From: Cristatella mucedo
Lineage: Eukaryota > Bryozoa > Phylactolaemata > Cristatellidae
DNA: 62,000 bases
NCBI GenBank assembly: GCA_009760855.2
Contig: WPIO01000061.1
Location: 1-62,000, forward strand
Direction of reading: 5' to 3'
Shown here: positions 11,301-19,214 of the stretch, one piece after another
Position numbering within the stretch: position 1 is the first letter of the stretch
How the letters are laid out: each line of letters opens with the position of its first letter
The notes under the pieces: generated by a model
What the model was told of the DNA's origin: nothing
Databases searched by the model: none
Seen by the model: the letters and a program-made list of their open reading frames with translations, nothing else
Made by a program: the position numbers and the translations under genes

Positions 11301-14300
11301 CAGCCACTTGTCACCAAAACTACACGACCGAGGGTGCCGCTAGTGCGAAAGTGGTCGCCTAATGCTGGCGTAATAATATTACTAATAATAATGCACTTGA
11401 TAAAGCGCCCTCAGAGAACTCAAATCTCTTTTTAGGCGAATTACATTTGCTGCAAAGGGAAACGCAATTGAATTATGAGTATATCATGCTTGATAAACAA
11501 ACAACATGAATAACATGGTTAGGGGTGACATGCACAGGGTCAGCATGCAAAGCTTTGGTTGTCACTCTCAGGTCTCGATGTCTCCAAGCTGCTCAGCTTG
11601 CCACCGTGTTTAGTTTTGGGGAAAGCTTCCGTTAGTAATGATAATAATAGTAATAATATTAATTGTAAGACATTTATATGACATTTGTTCAGACAAGCTG
11701 TCGTGGTTCGAGTGGAACGCTCAGCGGTAGAGTACCGTGCACTTGTCACCGGATGCAGCTTCACCGGATCTGGGCAGTGTACTGTGCTGGTGCAGCTGCC
11801 GGCACGTGTCGCCTGCTGCCAGCAGATGCGTCCTCCCTCTGCGCGTTGACAGGCGAAGGCGACTTCTACAGCAGCGGCAACGATTTGCAGAATTTCATGA
11901 CGGGCGACATGAGCGATCTGTCAGCCAAGGCCCGAGCCGGTGGCGATCTGCTGAAGTGAGCTCACCTAGCAGTGTCGGCCCGCGCCCACTTCCGTCAGTC
12001 CGCGCCCCTCCATCTGCCTGTGCCCCCTTCAGCACCTCCGCCTTGCCAGCAGCTGCGTTCACTGCACTCTCCCTTGCCTGTCCAAATCACGGCGAAGTAG
12101 ATCGGCACCTGTCGGCCGACTGTAATTCGAGTGACTTCGAGTGATGGGCAGCTTTTCCAAGGAGGCTGACTGAAAGGTCAGCGACAGCACATTTACGGTG
12201 ACGTCAAACGCAGCCCGACCGCCCATAGTTCCGCGGCGGTGAGTGCAGCGACAGGCCAGGATTCGAGGAGGGCAGGGCAGACAACTTTGCGAGCAAAGGA
12301 AACTCGCCCACTGGTCCGCCTTTTTGAGAGGCAGCGACCGTTTAGGGAGGCCCTGCCTCGTTGTCGGTGCTCTGCCAGAGCTCACGGAGCAGCTGCAATC
12401 TTGATTATATAATTCGTATGTCTAGCGCCCCAAGAGAACTCGATCTCTATTCAGGTGCTTCCCATATGCCACGGGGCTCGAGCCCACGACCTCGGCCAAA
12501 CTTTGGTCGAGGCGAGCACCTTAACCGCTGGACCAAATCAGCTTTTAACGAACTGCATATGCTGGCGCTCACCATTCGACGTCACTTTAGCCCCCCCCTG
12601 GGGGGGCCCATGTGATGTGCCCCCCCCCCCGTGATGTGTCAGGTCTTGCCGCTCTGCTAGTCCGTCGCGGTGGTTTGCCGCAATGCGACGCTGTGCCGTT
12701 GCTGTATCGGGGTTGGCTCCATCTCTTTTGCCTCAGGCGGTTCGTTGGTTCGTTCATCGACTTCAAGAAGCCGCTCGTCGGTGCCATAAACGGTCCTGCC
12801 GTCGGCGTGTCGGTGACAGTGCTAGGCCTCTTCGACATTGTCTATGCCTCTGACCGGGTACGTCAGGCCATCGTTCGGATGCGTCGCCTACACCGCGCAG
12901 GCCCTTTGGTCACTCGTGCTGTGCTGTGCTGTGCTCTCCTGACTCGGCTGTGCTCCTCACTTTCTCTTGGCTTCGCTAAATGAAGTCTGTTGTTGGCTAC
13001 CGAATGCTATGCAGGCTGTGAGTGCGCAATGCTAAACAATTCTCGTTCGTAACACCCACCTTAGTCTTTGTGGCTTTGTTGAGTTACAGACGGAGATACA
13101 TTGAATTACACCATATTCAATTTCGCTAGACTGCCTCGGCAAGTTTATTTGGTCTTGGGGCACGTGTAGTGCCTAGTATCTCATTCTGGATATGTGGTGT
13201 TTAACCAGCCTAGCTGTTGCGTCTGACGCTTGGTAAACCAAGGTGAAATAAGGTGCTGATTTCAGGCGTTGCTCGGTCGATATCTGTGAGCTGGACAGGG
13301 TTATTAATAATCATTGTATCAGTGACGTAAAATGAATAAAATAGTAATAAAATATAAAGAAAATATAATTCATTTGTATAGCGTCCCAAGAGAACTTAAT
13401 CTCTATTCAGGCTTTTTACATATGCCTCGGGGCTCGAGCCCACGACCTCAGCCAGACCTTGGCCGGGGCGAGCGCCTTAACCGCTGGACCAATCCAGCTC
13501 GGCGTAATAGTACATTTGGATAGCACCCAAACGGACCGGATCTCTGTCTAGGCACTTGGATATGTCGGAAAGAAAGAGCATGTCATTTCGGTTAGTAATA
13601 AATGTCAGCACCCATAAGCTTGTAAAGGGCGATTTCCGTGAGTGGAGCAAATGCTGTGAAGAGTTGGCAGGTGTTTAGCATTCTTTTAAATGCTGTCCAG
13701 TCTGGGAATTTTGTTACCTCAGTCGGCATGGGAGCGTGTGCATTGAAGGTGGCTCACTAGGTAAGGTGGTTGCTTTTCACGACCTCGGTCGGAGGTCGTG
13801 GGTCCGAATCCTGTCGTGAGCGATCCTTGATCGCAGCTACAGTAAAGGCTCTTCAGTCGCTATGCGAAAGAGGCTGTTGAATCAGCTAGTATTTATTTAT
13901 TTATGTAAAAGCTATTGAATCAGCTAGTATTTATTTATTTATGTAAGTTGGGGTTTTACTTACTATTCTATTGCGTATCACTTTGCAGCAAATGTAAAGC
14001 GCCTAGAAAGAGATTAAGTTCTCTGAGGGCGCTTTATCAAGTGCAATATTATTATTATTATTATTCAATGGGTCTGAGGTTTGTTAGAGGCACTACTAAA
14101 TGCAATGCATGTGACTTTAATGCCGTTTGCCAAACCGTTGAGTGAACAACCCCTTTAGCAACTGGGTGCCATGTCCTGCATCAGAACATCCCCTGACCTG
14201 ACCACATTTAAAAGGAACCTAAAACACACACCTATTTAGGACAGCATTTAGTGGGTCCCTGTGATTCGTCCTTGATGTGCTTATGCGTGCTGACACTGTG

Positions 14301-17300
14301 CATGCTGCCACTAACCAAATTTGCATGCTGACCCTGTGCATGTCACCCCTAACCATATTATTCATTTTGTTTGTTTTTCAAGCATGATTTTACTTACCAT
14401 TCAATTGCATTTCACTTTGCAGCAAATGTAAAGCGCCTAGAACGAGATTAAGTTCTCTGAGGCCGCTTTATCAAGTGCATTATTATTATTAAGGCTGTCG
14501 AATCACTCACGTTTTACAATTTTCATTTACTTGCCATCCCAGGCTCTTGTCCAGCCAAGGCTCGTGTTTATGAAGAGCAGTTTTTGCTTGAATGCCACGC
14601 TCCAGTGCTTCGTGTCGTGTCGCAAAGCTGAGGCTGCCTGCATTAGGTGCGGCCAGCCGTGACAGCGCAGCGTGGCAAAAGCACTTTGGGGCCAAGCATC
14701 TTTAGGCCGCAGCTCGATGTGGAATTCGATGCAATAGGCTCTTGACGAGTCGTTGCTGCCTCTGCGGCTGTGCGGCGGTGACTGGGCGGTGGATGATGAT
14801 GCCAGCTGGTTTGTCGTTGATCTTGCGTTCCAGGCCACCTTTCACACTCCGTTCAGCTCGCTCGGCCAGTCGCCCGAGGGCTGCTCGTCCTACGTGTTCC
14901 CCAAGCTGATGGGTCACTCCAAGGTGAGCGTCGGCCTCGGCAGCATCATAGAGGTCGTAGGCTTCGCGTAGCTCGCCCGTCCTGACTTGTTCTTTTCGGT
15001 CTGGCCGAGGCGGCAGCACACTCTGAGCACCCAGAGGTACTCAGCAGAGCCTGGCGGTTCGCCCGCTCGTCACGTGGCTTGTCGGTCTTCATAGGCTGCC
15101 GAGCTGCTACTGTTTAATAAGAAGATCACTGCTCACGAAGCCTACGAGAACTCGCTGGTGACAGAAGTGTTTCCAGATGCATCCTTCAAGAAAGAAGTCT
15201 GGGAAAGACTGGCCAAATATGCCTCGTTGCCACGCGGTGTAAGTTGCTGCGCACCGAGTCATCAGATAGATATCCCATGCCAGTTGGAACTCGGAAATCG
15301 CTCGGAACGCCGCATGTGCTAACGCAATTTTTGGGGAGATGGCCATATTGGCATATGGTGGGATGTAGTCATCAGCCAAATTTGCTGTGACATTAATTGC
15401 TACTGCTGGAACTGCGATTATATTAATCAGTTAAACTTAAAAACATACCTATTTAGGACAGCATTTAGTGGGTCCTTGTGATTCGTCCTCGATGTGCTTA
15501 TGCGTGCTGACACTGTTCATGCTGCCACTAACCACATTTGCATGCTGACCCAGTGCATGTAACCCCTAACCATGTTATTCATTTTGTTTGTTTTTCAAGC
15601 ATGATTTTACTTACTATTCTATTGCGTATCACTTTGCAGCAAATGTAAAGCGCCTAGAAAGAGATTAAGTTCTCTGAGGGCGCTTTATCAAGTGCAATAT
15701 TATTATTATTATTATCAGTTACTTAGGCATTTGTTTAGAGCCCTGAGAAAACTAAATCTCTTTCTGGGCATTTTCCAACGACTGTTCTCAAGGATCAGGC
15801 AAATGCTATGAGGAACAGGAGCGCTTTAGTTTTTTTTGTCAACTCAGGGAATGTCCTGTTGTCAGTCGGGAATCAGTTCCAGGCTTTAGGGGCATGCCAA
15901 CTAAACGCATGGTCTCCAAAGGATTGGAGGTTGATTACAGGCACAGCTAAACGAGTTGAGAGTCAGAAGGGCTGGTCGTACGCTCCCTAGCCTGACTGGG
16001 AAGTAGTTCGAATAGGTAAGCTAGAGAAGAGCAAAGGCGCCGTGAGTGAGGCGAAAAAAACCTTCGTCAATACACTGCTTGATGGAGAGCCAGTGCAGGT
16101 CGGCGAGACATGGTATGATATGGCAACTGTGACTTGCACCTAATTGCACAGGCAGGGATGTCCTGCAAGTAGTGTGTGAGTCACGGGAGTCGAGATGGAA
16201 TTTCACAAATGCACCAACCAATTTGTATGTACTATCCCTCCCTGTCTAAGGAGTCCCAATTTTTGCCAATGTTACTTAGCTAAAACTAAACAGGCTTACT
16301 CTATACAGCTGATGTGGTCGTTTATTTGAAGGTAACTTAGGAACAGCACTCCCACATTTCTTGCATTCCTACCAGGTGGGTGATCAGCTGTTTTTTGTCG
16401 AGTACTTCGGTGTCCAAACGGATCTGTTACATATCTATAAATGTGACTCTGTGTGTGTGTGTGCGCCCATGCGTGTGTGCATGCATGGAAACTCTCCGAA
16501 TCCGTGAGGAGTTGGTGGATGCTGGGCTAGAAGGAGAGTTCTTTCTGGCGTGAGATGTTGCAACTGCGACGCTCACGACAGACAAGCATAGCTGTAGAGT
16601 ATAGCACCAGCTGTAAGCGCCTGAGTGCACAGGCCGGTAGACCAGCAAGCAGTGAGTTACAGAAGTCAAGACTTGGCTGTGGGGCTGATGTCTAATGTCT
16701 AAATGTCTAATGAGAGGTCACTTTGGAATAGGGCACCTAGATTTTGTGCTGATTCAACAGGAGATATCATGAGAGCCGATTGTGAGCGTTAGGTTTTCCA
16801 ATTTTTTAATCACATTTGTTTTCCCCATAATTAATAGGTTGATCCTACTTCGTGGGTATGAAGATATGGTGCAGCGTAATTGGACGCGTAATTACTGCAG
16901 ACCATATGGGTGGGTGTGGACTAAGCAAGACATTGGTTACATGTGACTGGACATGTGTAAGGACAGTAAGGAATAGGAGCACAGGATATTGACCAATGCT
17001 AAAGAAGTCTGTGTAGGGTTGTTGCTAGCCCAAGAGGAAGGTGCTTACGCTTTTCACGGTCGAGGTCGTGGGTTCGAATCCTGCAGTGGGCGATCCTTTA
17101 TTACCAACTGCAAGAGGTGGTGAGAGCTGGTAACGCTCTTCTGCAGCTATACAAATGAGGCTGGTAGATCAGCTAATGTTGACCTATTATTCCAAGGCGA
17201 CTGACATTTTTGGTATTGATTTATATTATTAGCTTGGACGTAGTGCTATTTGCAGGATGGCAAACCAGTTGCATAATATGGTGGTGCATCTATTTCGTTC

Positions 17301-17464
17301 TCTTGCAGAGTCTGTGCTTCTCGAAGCAGCTGATGCGAGATGTGGAGAGGGCACAGCTGCACAAGGTGAATGATGCCGAATGCCTTCGCCTGGAGGAGAG
17401 GTGGCAGTCTGCCGACTGCGCCAAAGCTGTAATGGCATTCATGTCTAGAAAAGCCAAGATGTGA
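5287..17464 (+). CDS. ECI2: Enoyl-CoA delta-isomerase 2 (ACBP + crotonase domains), multi-exon gene
   Basis: The product moves 3-cis/trans double bonds of unsaturated enoyl-CoAs to 2-trans for beta-oxidation in mitochondria and/or peroxisomes. Nine coding exons join in phase: 5287-5446, 5610-5708, 7867-8049, 9332-9404, 11853-11955, 12737-12857, 14834-14923, 15095-15238 and 17309-17464, giving about 375 residues against about 390 in the human protein. An acyl-CoA-binding domain (exons 1-3) precedes a crotonase fold. Visible motifs are [11 protein letters not shown], the oxyanion-hole YSSGNDL, NGPAVG and SPEGCSSY, which holds the family's catalytic Glu. The protein ends SRKAKM; AKM fits the PTS1 consensus. 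Exon 1 starts inside a codon after a ttgcag acceptor, so an upstream exon with the initiator is missing, unless translation starts at the internal Met-Met just before the ACBP domain. Identification is by recognised family sequence; the exact splice sites are inferred. Confidence 0.93.
5610..5708 (+). CDS. ECI2: ECI2 exon: ACBP core
   Basis: 33 codons between acceptor acttgcag and donor CAG|gtgagc. Encodes the ACBP signature [20 protein letters not shown], which contains the acyl-CoA-contacting Lys and Trp residues of the family. Confidence 0.92.
5896..6183 (+). CDS. Candidate alternative terminal exon inside ECI2 intron 2
   Basis: An open frame runs to TAA at 6181-6183 and is followed 160 bases later by AATAAA. 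The acceptor tatgcag before 5896 is in phase with the preceding ECI2 exon (CAG end, phase 0), so a transcript could join a partial ACBP domain to this exon and stop. The last 60 residues are rich in Lys, Pro, Gly and Ser ([17 protein letters not shown], ending [10 protein letters not shown]), which is unlike random intron. I do not recognise the tail. It could instead be the last exon of a separate small gene, using an acceptor near 5999. Confidence 0.4.
   Translation, partial: TGAVVVYDCLFDTVAGFDYRQCSGTTPRPPPEVLSLAGAGSKKPAPPPGAKKPSGGSSQDSNQNKPTAGKSSIGGPPPAKGKADKSGNGKSKAKK
6345..6350 (+). terminator. AATAAA polyadenylation signal for the alternative short transcript
   Basis: Canonical hexamer about 160 bases after the TAA at 6181-6183, a usual 3' UTR length. 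It lies inside ECI2 intron 2, so its use would end the transcript before the isomerase domain. Confidence 0.4.
6945..7432 (-). mobile_element. LINE fragment, RT C terminus and 3' UTR
   Basis: Minus-strand frames carry [21 protein letters not shown] and [15 protein letters not shown] of the LINE C-terminal domain, broken by frameshifts. The 3' UTR follows toward lower coordinates. Lies in ECI2 intron 2. Confidence 0.85.
7867..8049 (+). CDS. ECI2: ECI2 exon: end of ACBP, linker, start of crotonase domain
   Basis: 61 codons between acceptor gtctttag and donor CAG|gtgcaa. Encodes the last ACBP helix ([12 protein letters not shown]), an Ala-rich linker, then the first crotonase strands ending [13 protein letters not shown]. 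Confidence 0.93.
8174..8372. repeat. Homopurine (GA)n-(GGGA)n-(GA)n tract
   Basis: About 200 bases with one strand entirely purine until a short (GT)n end. A GGGA block is flanked by GA blocks. Lies in ECI2 intron 3. Confidence 0.97.
8790..8985 (+). mobile_element. SINE family B copy
   Basis: Box B relic (GCTCTCGAGCCCC), then CATATC...GAAGCGCCTGAATAGTGATTA and an (ATTT)n end. This is the family B body and stem-loop tail in + orientation. Confidence 0.6.
9332..9404 (+). CDS. ECI2: ECI2 exon: crotonase helix 1
   Basis: Acceptor ctctttcag, donor ACGG|gtgagc. Encodes [18 protein letters not shown] and LAAVTG, equivalent to the helix and strand leading into the oxyanion-hole loop. Ends in phase 1. 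Confidence 0.92.
10066..10226 (+). mobile_element. SINE family A nested in LINE
   Basis: CCTCGTTCCCAAGGTCGTG, box B GGTTCGATTCC, the GATGGTGATAGCC body and GAGGCTGTTAAATCAGC end. It splits the LINE between matching RT segments. Confidence 0.8.
10520..10690 (+). mobile_element. SINE family B nested in LINE
   Basis: Head with box A-like CCCTAGTGATTATGG, box B GGTTCGAACCC, GGCATATGTGAA, and a decayed tail stem-loop (AATAGAGATTAG...CTCTATATAAAT). Confidence 0.75.
11385..11562 (-). mobile_element. LINE 3' tail fragment
   Basis: Minus-strand stem-loop (AAAGCGCCCTCAGAGAAC), (ATA)n on its left and the family 3' UTR (GGTTAGGGGTGACATGCAC) on its right. Just upstream of ECI2 exon 5. Confidence 0.85.
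11853..11955 (+). CDS. ECI2: ECI2 exon: oxyanion-hole loop
   Basis: Acceptor cgttgacag, donor CTGAA|gtgagc. Encodes [15 protein letters not shown], the first backbone amide site of the crotonase oxyanion hole, then a variable helix ending GGDLLK. Confidence 0.93.
12405..12548 (-). mobile_element. SINE family B copy
   Basis: Reads on the minus strand as a tRNA-like head (box A around CCAGCGGTTAAGG, box B GGGCTCGAGCC), GGCATATG, and stem-loop tail AATAGAGATCGAG...GGGGCGCTAG. Confidence 0.85.
12737..12857 (+). CDS. ECI2: ECI2 exon: second oxyanion-hole segment
   Basis: Acceptor tttgcctcag, donor GACCGG|gtacgt. Encodes [20 protein letters not shown] through [12 protein letters not shown], close to the conserved family core. 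Confidence 0.95.
12905..13115 (+). mobile_element. Second LINE family, 3' end
   Basis: Similar to 59290-59470: CTCCTGACT, CTTTCTCTTGGCTTCG, GTCTGTTGTTGGCTACCGAA, GTTACAGACGGAGATAC. Lies 3' of ECI2 exon 6. Confidence 0.7.
13365..13508 (-). mobile_element. SINE family B copy
   Basis: Same layout as 12405-12548 (AGCGTCCCAAGAGAAC...GGGGCTCGAGCCCACGACC...CCGCTGGACCA), next to a (AATAAAAT)-type A-rich tail. Confidence 0.85.
13510..13745 (-). mobile_element. Degraded LINE tail (third subfamily)
   Basis: A decayed stem-loop (ATAGCACCCAAACGG...CTCTGTCTAGGCAC), then sequence resembling 38410-38660 (AATGCTGTGAAGAGT..., TTAAATGCTGTC). Confidence 0.5.
13747..13945 (+). mobile_element. SINE family A with duplicated 3' end
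   Basis: Head CTCACTAGGTAAGGTGG, box B GGTCCGAATCC, body GGCTCTTCAGTCGCTATGC. The last about 35 bases (GAATCAGCTAGTATTTATTT) occur twice in tandem. Confidence 0.85.
13946..14066 (+). mobile_element. LINE 3' tail, very short copy
   Basis: Matches the last about 110 bases of the 33.5-37.0 kb LINE (TTACTATTCTATTGCGTATC through the stem-loop) and ends (ATT)n. Confidence 0.85.
14167..14490 (+). mobile_element. LINE 3' fragment
   Basis: Starts at the last RT codons (CAGAACATCCCCTGACC) and runs through the 3' UTR to stem-loop and (ATT)n. Confidence 0.85.
14834..14923 (+). CDS. ECI2: ECI2 exon: catalytic glutamate
   Basis: 30 codons, acceptor gcgttccag, donor TCCAAG|gtgagc. Encodes [20 protein letters not shown], with the Glu of SPEG that acts as the general acid/base in delta-isomerases. 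Confidence 0.95.
15095..15238 (+). CDS. ECI2: ECI2 exon: C-terminal crotonase helices
   Basis: 48 codons, acceptor tcttcatag, donor GGT|gtaagt. Encodes [20 protein letters not shown] and the typical [19 protein letters not shown]. Confidence 0.95.
15426..15721 (+). mobile_element. Recent 5'-truncated LINE insertion with target duplication
   Basis: By eye indistinguishable from 36703-36990 of the longest LINE. It ends in (ATT)n and is flanked by an 8-base direct repeat ATCAGTTA (15426-15433 and 15714-15721), which I read as the target-site duplication. Lies in the last ECI2 intron. Confidence 0.85.
15725..16870 (-). mobile_element. Old LINE copy, third subfamily
   Basis: Tail stem-loop relic at 15730-15775. 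Minus-strand RT C-terminal similarity follows (e.g. [14 protein letters not shown] at 16060-16110; the SGAYSWC and VVSVAVATS alternative-frame signature at 16550-16620). A (GT)n stretch lies near 16448. Confidence 0.7.
17030..17185 (+). mobile_element. SINE family A copy
   Basis: GGTCGAGGTCGTG, box B GGTTCGAATCC, GGCGATCCTTTAT, the GGTGAGAGC hairpin region, and GAGGCTGGTAGATCAGCTAA. About 120 bases upstream of the last ECI2 exon. Confidence 0.8.
17309..17464 (+). CDS. ECI2: ECI2 last coding exon with PTS1-like end
   Basis: Acceptor ctcttgcag; stop TGA at 17462-17464. Encodes [20 protein letters not shown], then [12 protein letters not shown]. The terminal tripeptide AKM fits [SAC]-[KRH]-[LM], where the mammalian protein ends SKL. 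No canonical AATAAA is evident in the next few hundred bases. Confidence 0.93.
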   Translation, partial: SLCFSKQLMRDVERAQLHKVNDAECLRLEERWQSADCAKAVMAFMSRKAKM

Positions 17465-18665
17465 GATGACCATCATTCTCTCTGATTGAAACCATCGGCT
17501 GGCCTTTTTTTACAGAACGCTCAGTAGCCACGTCAGCTCTGTGCAGTCAGTCCATTAGAACGGGTCAAGGTCGAGTGGAGTGGCAAGGGGTTGCTGATTG
17601 GTTGTGCTGACTGTTGCATCATACATCTCAGTTGTCCTCCAGTTTGTCGCAACTATTTTTGAAATGACGACCATGATCTGGCTGAAGGTGCTGGCTGATG
17701 CATACTGTCGCTGCCTCTACTTGTGATTATACAATACGAAGCTCTCTCGTGATTGATGTCAAAGCTCGTAACACCAATTACATGTTATAGTACGATTTCA
17801 TTTTTAGCAGCAGCTATTGGGCACCGCAGACAATCGCAATGATCCTGCAAGTGAAGACGATTCGCCACAGTAGATAGATTGCAGCTGGCTGGCTTGTCGT
17901 GCTGCTCTGACGATTCTGCTCGTGGAATGCTTCTTTCAGCTCCCATCCTTGTGCAGCTGCAGCGGTCTTCTAGCCGACACTGCTGCTGCCTGCTGTCAGT
18001 GGTGGTACCTGCATTGTAGCTAGGTTCTTAGCTGACCATCCGTCTCGAGCTCTGCCTGGCCTGTCTGTGTTTCTGAGCACTGCTAACTCGTGACTGCATT
18101 ACGGTCGAGTAGCCGCCTAAAGAGCCCATTACGGCGGTCATGTCAGAGTAGCCCCATAACGAGCTCTGATAGCCACGTGACCTAGGTGGTACTATTGACC
18201 AATCTTTGGTCGTTGTGCAAGTTCCTAAATACTTCGTGCCTAAATATCATGTACTTAAATACATAGCACCTTGGGAAATGTCGGTGCTCATTGCGTACGA
18301 TTTGTTGGTGCCTGTACACAATTCCGTATGAGCTTCGGTATGTTGACCGCTTTGTCGTCGGCTCATTCGTCGTTCACACGGCTACTAGATGGCCCAGACA
18401 GCCTGAAGAATCCTAGAAACGATGACCGAACACCACATTGTAATGGTAGACATAGACAACAAAAGAGTAGCAAAGCTACAGCAGCAGGAAGTAAGCTCAT
18501 GTTAGCCACCAGTGCCCAAAACAAATTGATGTGAGCACGGAGCTGGTCCGTTGAATCGCTGTGTCGGGGCATAATGTTGGCAGATTTAGACTTATGGGTG
18601 CTGAGTTGACTTGGTCAGCTATCACATCAGCAACATTGGTTGTCAAGGATAATTACTGACCACAA
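17465..18665. other. Intergenic space downstream of ECI2
   Basis: Presumably begins with the ECI2 3' UTR. No clear AATAAA, exon or repeat unit was seen beyond short duplicated phrases (e.g. CATTACGG at about 18098 and 18128). Confidence 0.4.
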
Positions 18666-18667
18666 AG

Positions 18668-19174
18668 GTGCTGTGTAACATGAAAGTGACAGCAGGCAGC
18701 ACGAAGCCATCTAAAGCATTGGCTGGTCCGAGTAAGGGCATGCTCGCTACCATATTATCCATCCCAGTCCATCAAACAAAGGTAGTAAAAAGCACTCCTG
18801 TGCTTTGCTTACCTGTAAGCAGATCTAATCACCAGACCTACATGACTTTTCATTCAGACTCGAATTTACCTAGCTCACTTGAGTGCCCACTCCCAAGTGA
18901 GAACGGTTCAAATACCGACCTCTATGAGCAAAACTCCCACAGCGTTACCTTTGTCTGCTGGGCTATCGCCACAATAACTAGCACGACTCACAGAAGCCAA
19001 AAGATGAGACATATTTCGCTGGTCTCGAAAGTTGATTCCGGGACACAGTGCTCAACCGTCTTAACAATTGCGAACTTCGGCCAAGTGACCGACTTCTGCT
19101 GCTCTAACCGAATCAGTTTCAAGGGCAGCCGGTTTTATTGCTCTAACCGAATCAGTTTCAAGGGCAGCCGGTAG
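18668..19174 (+). mobile_element. Open frame with retropepsin-like motif, possible gypsy relic
   Basis: A 168-codon open frame containing SLVSKVDSGTQCSTVL, which resembles the D-[ST]-G active site of Ty3/gypsy proteases (typically VDTGAQCN). No zinc knuckle or RT is visible. Its end holds a 39-base tandem duplication (CTCTAACCGAATCAGTTTC twice). The assignment is tentative. Confidence 0.3.
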
Positions 19175-19208
19175 CTTTATCGACAACCGACGACTTAGCA
19201 ATGGAGTA

Positions 19209-19214
19209 TTTATT
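19209..19214 (-). terminator. AGTPBP1: AGTPBP1 polyadenylation signal
   Basis: AATAAA on the minus strand about 260 bases past the stop. The intervening sequence is taken as the 3' UTR. Confidence 0.65.
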
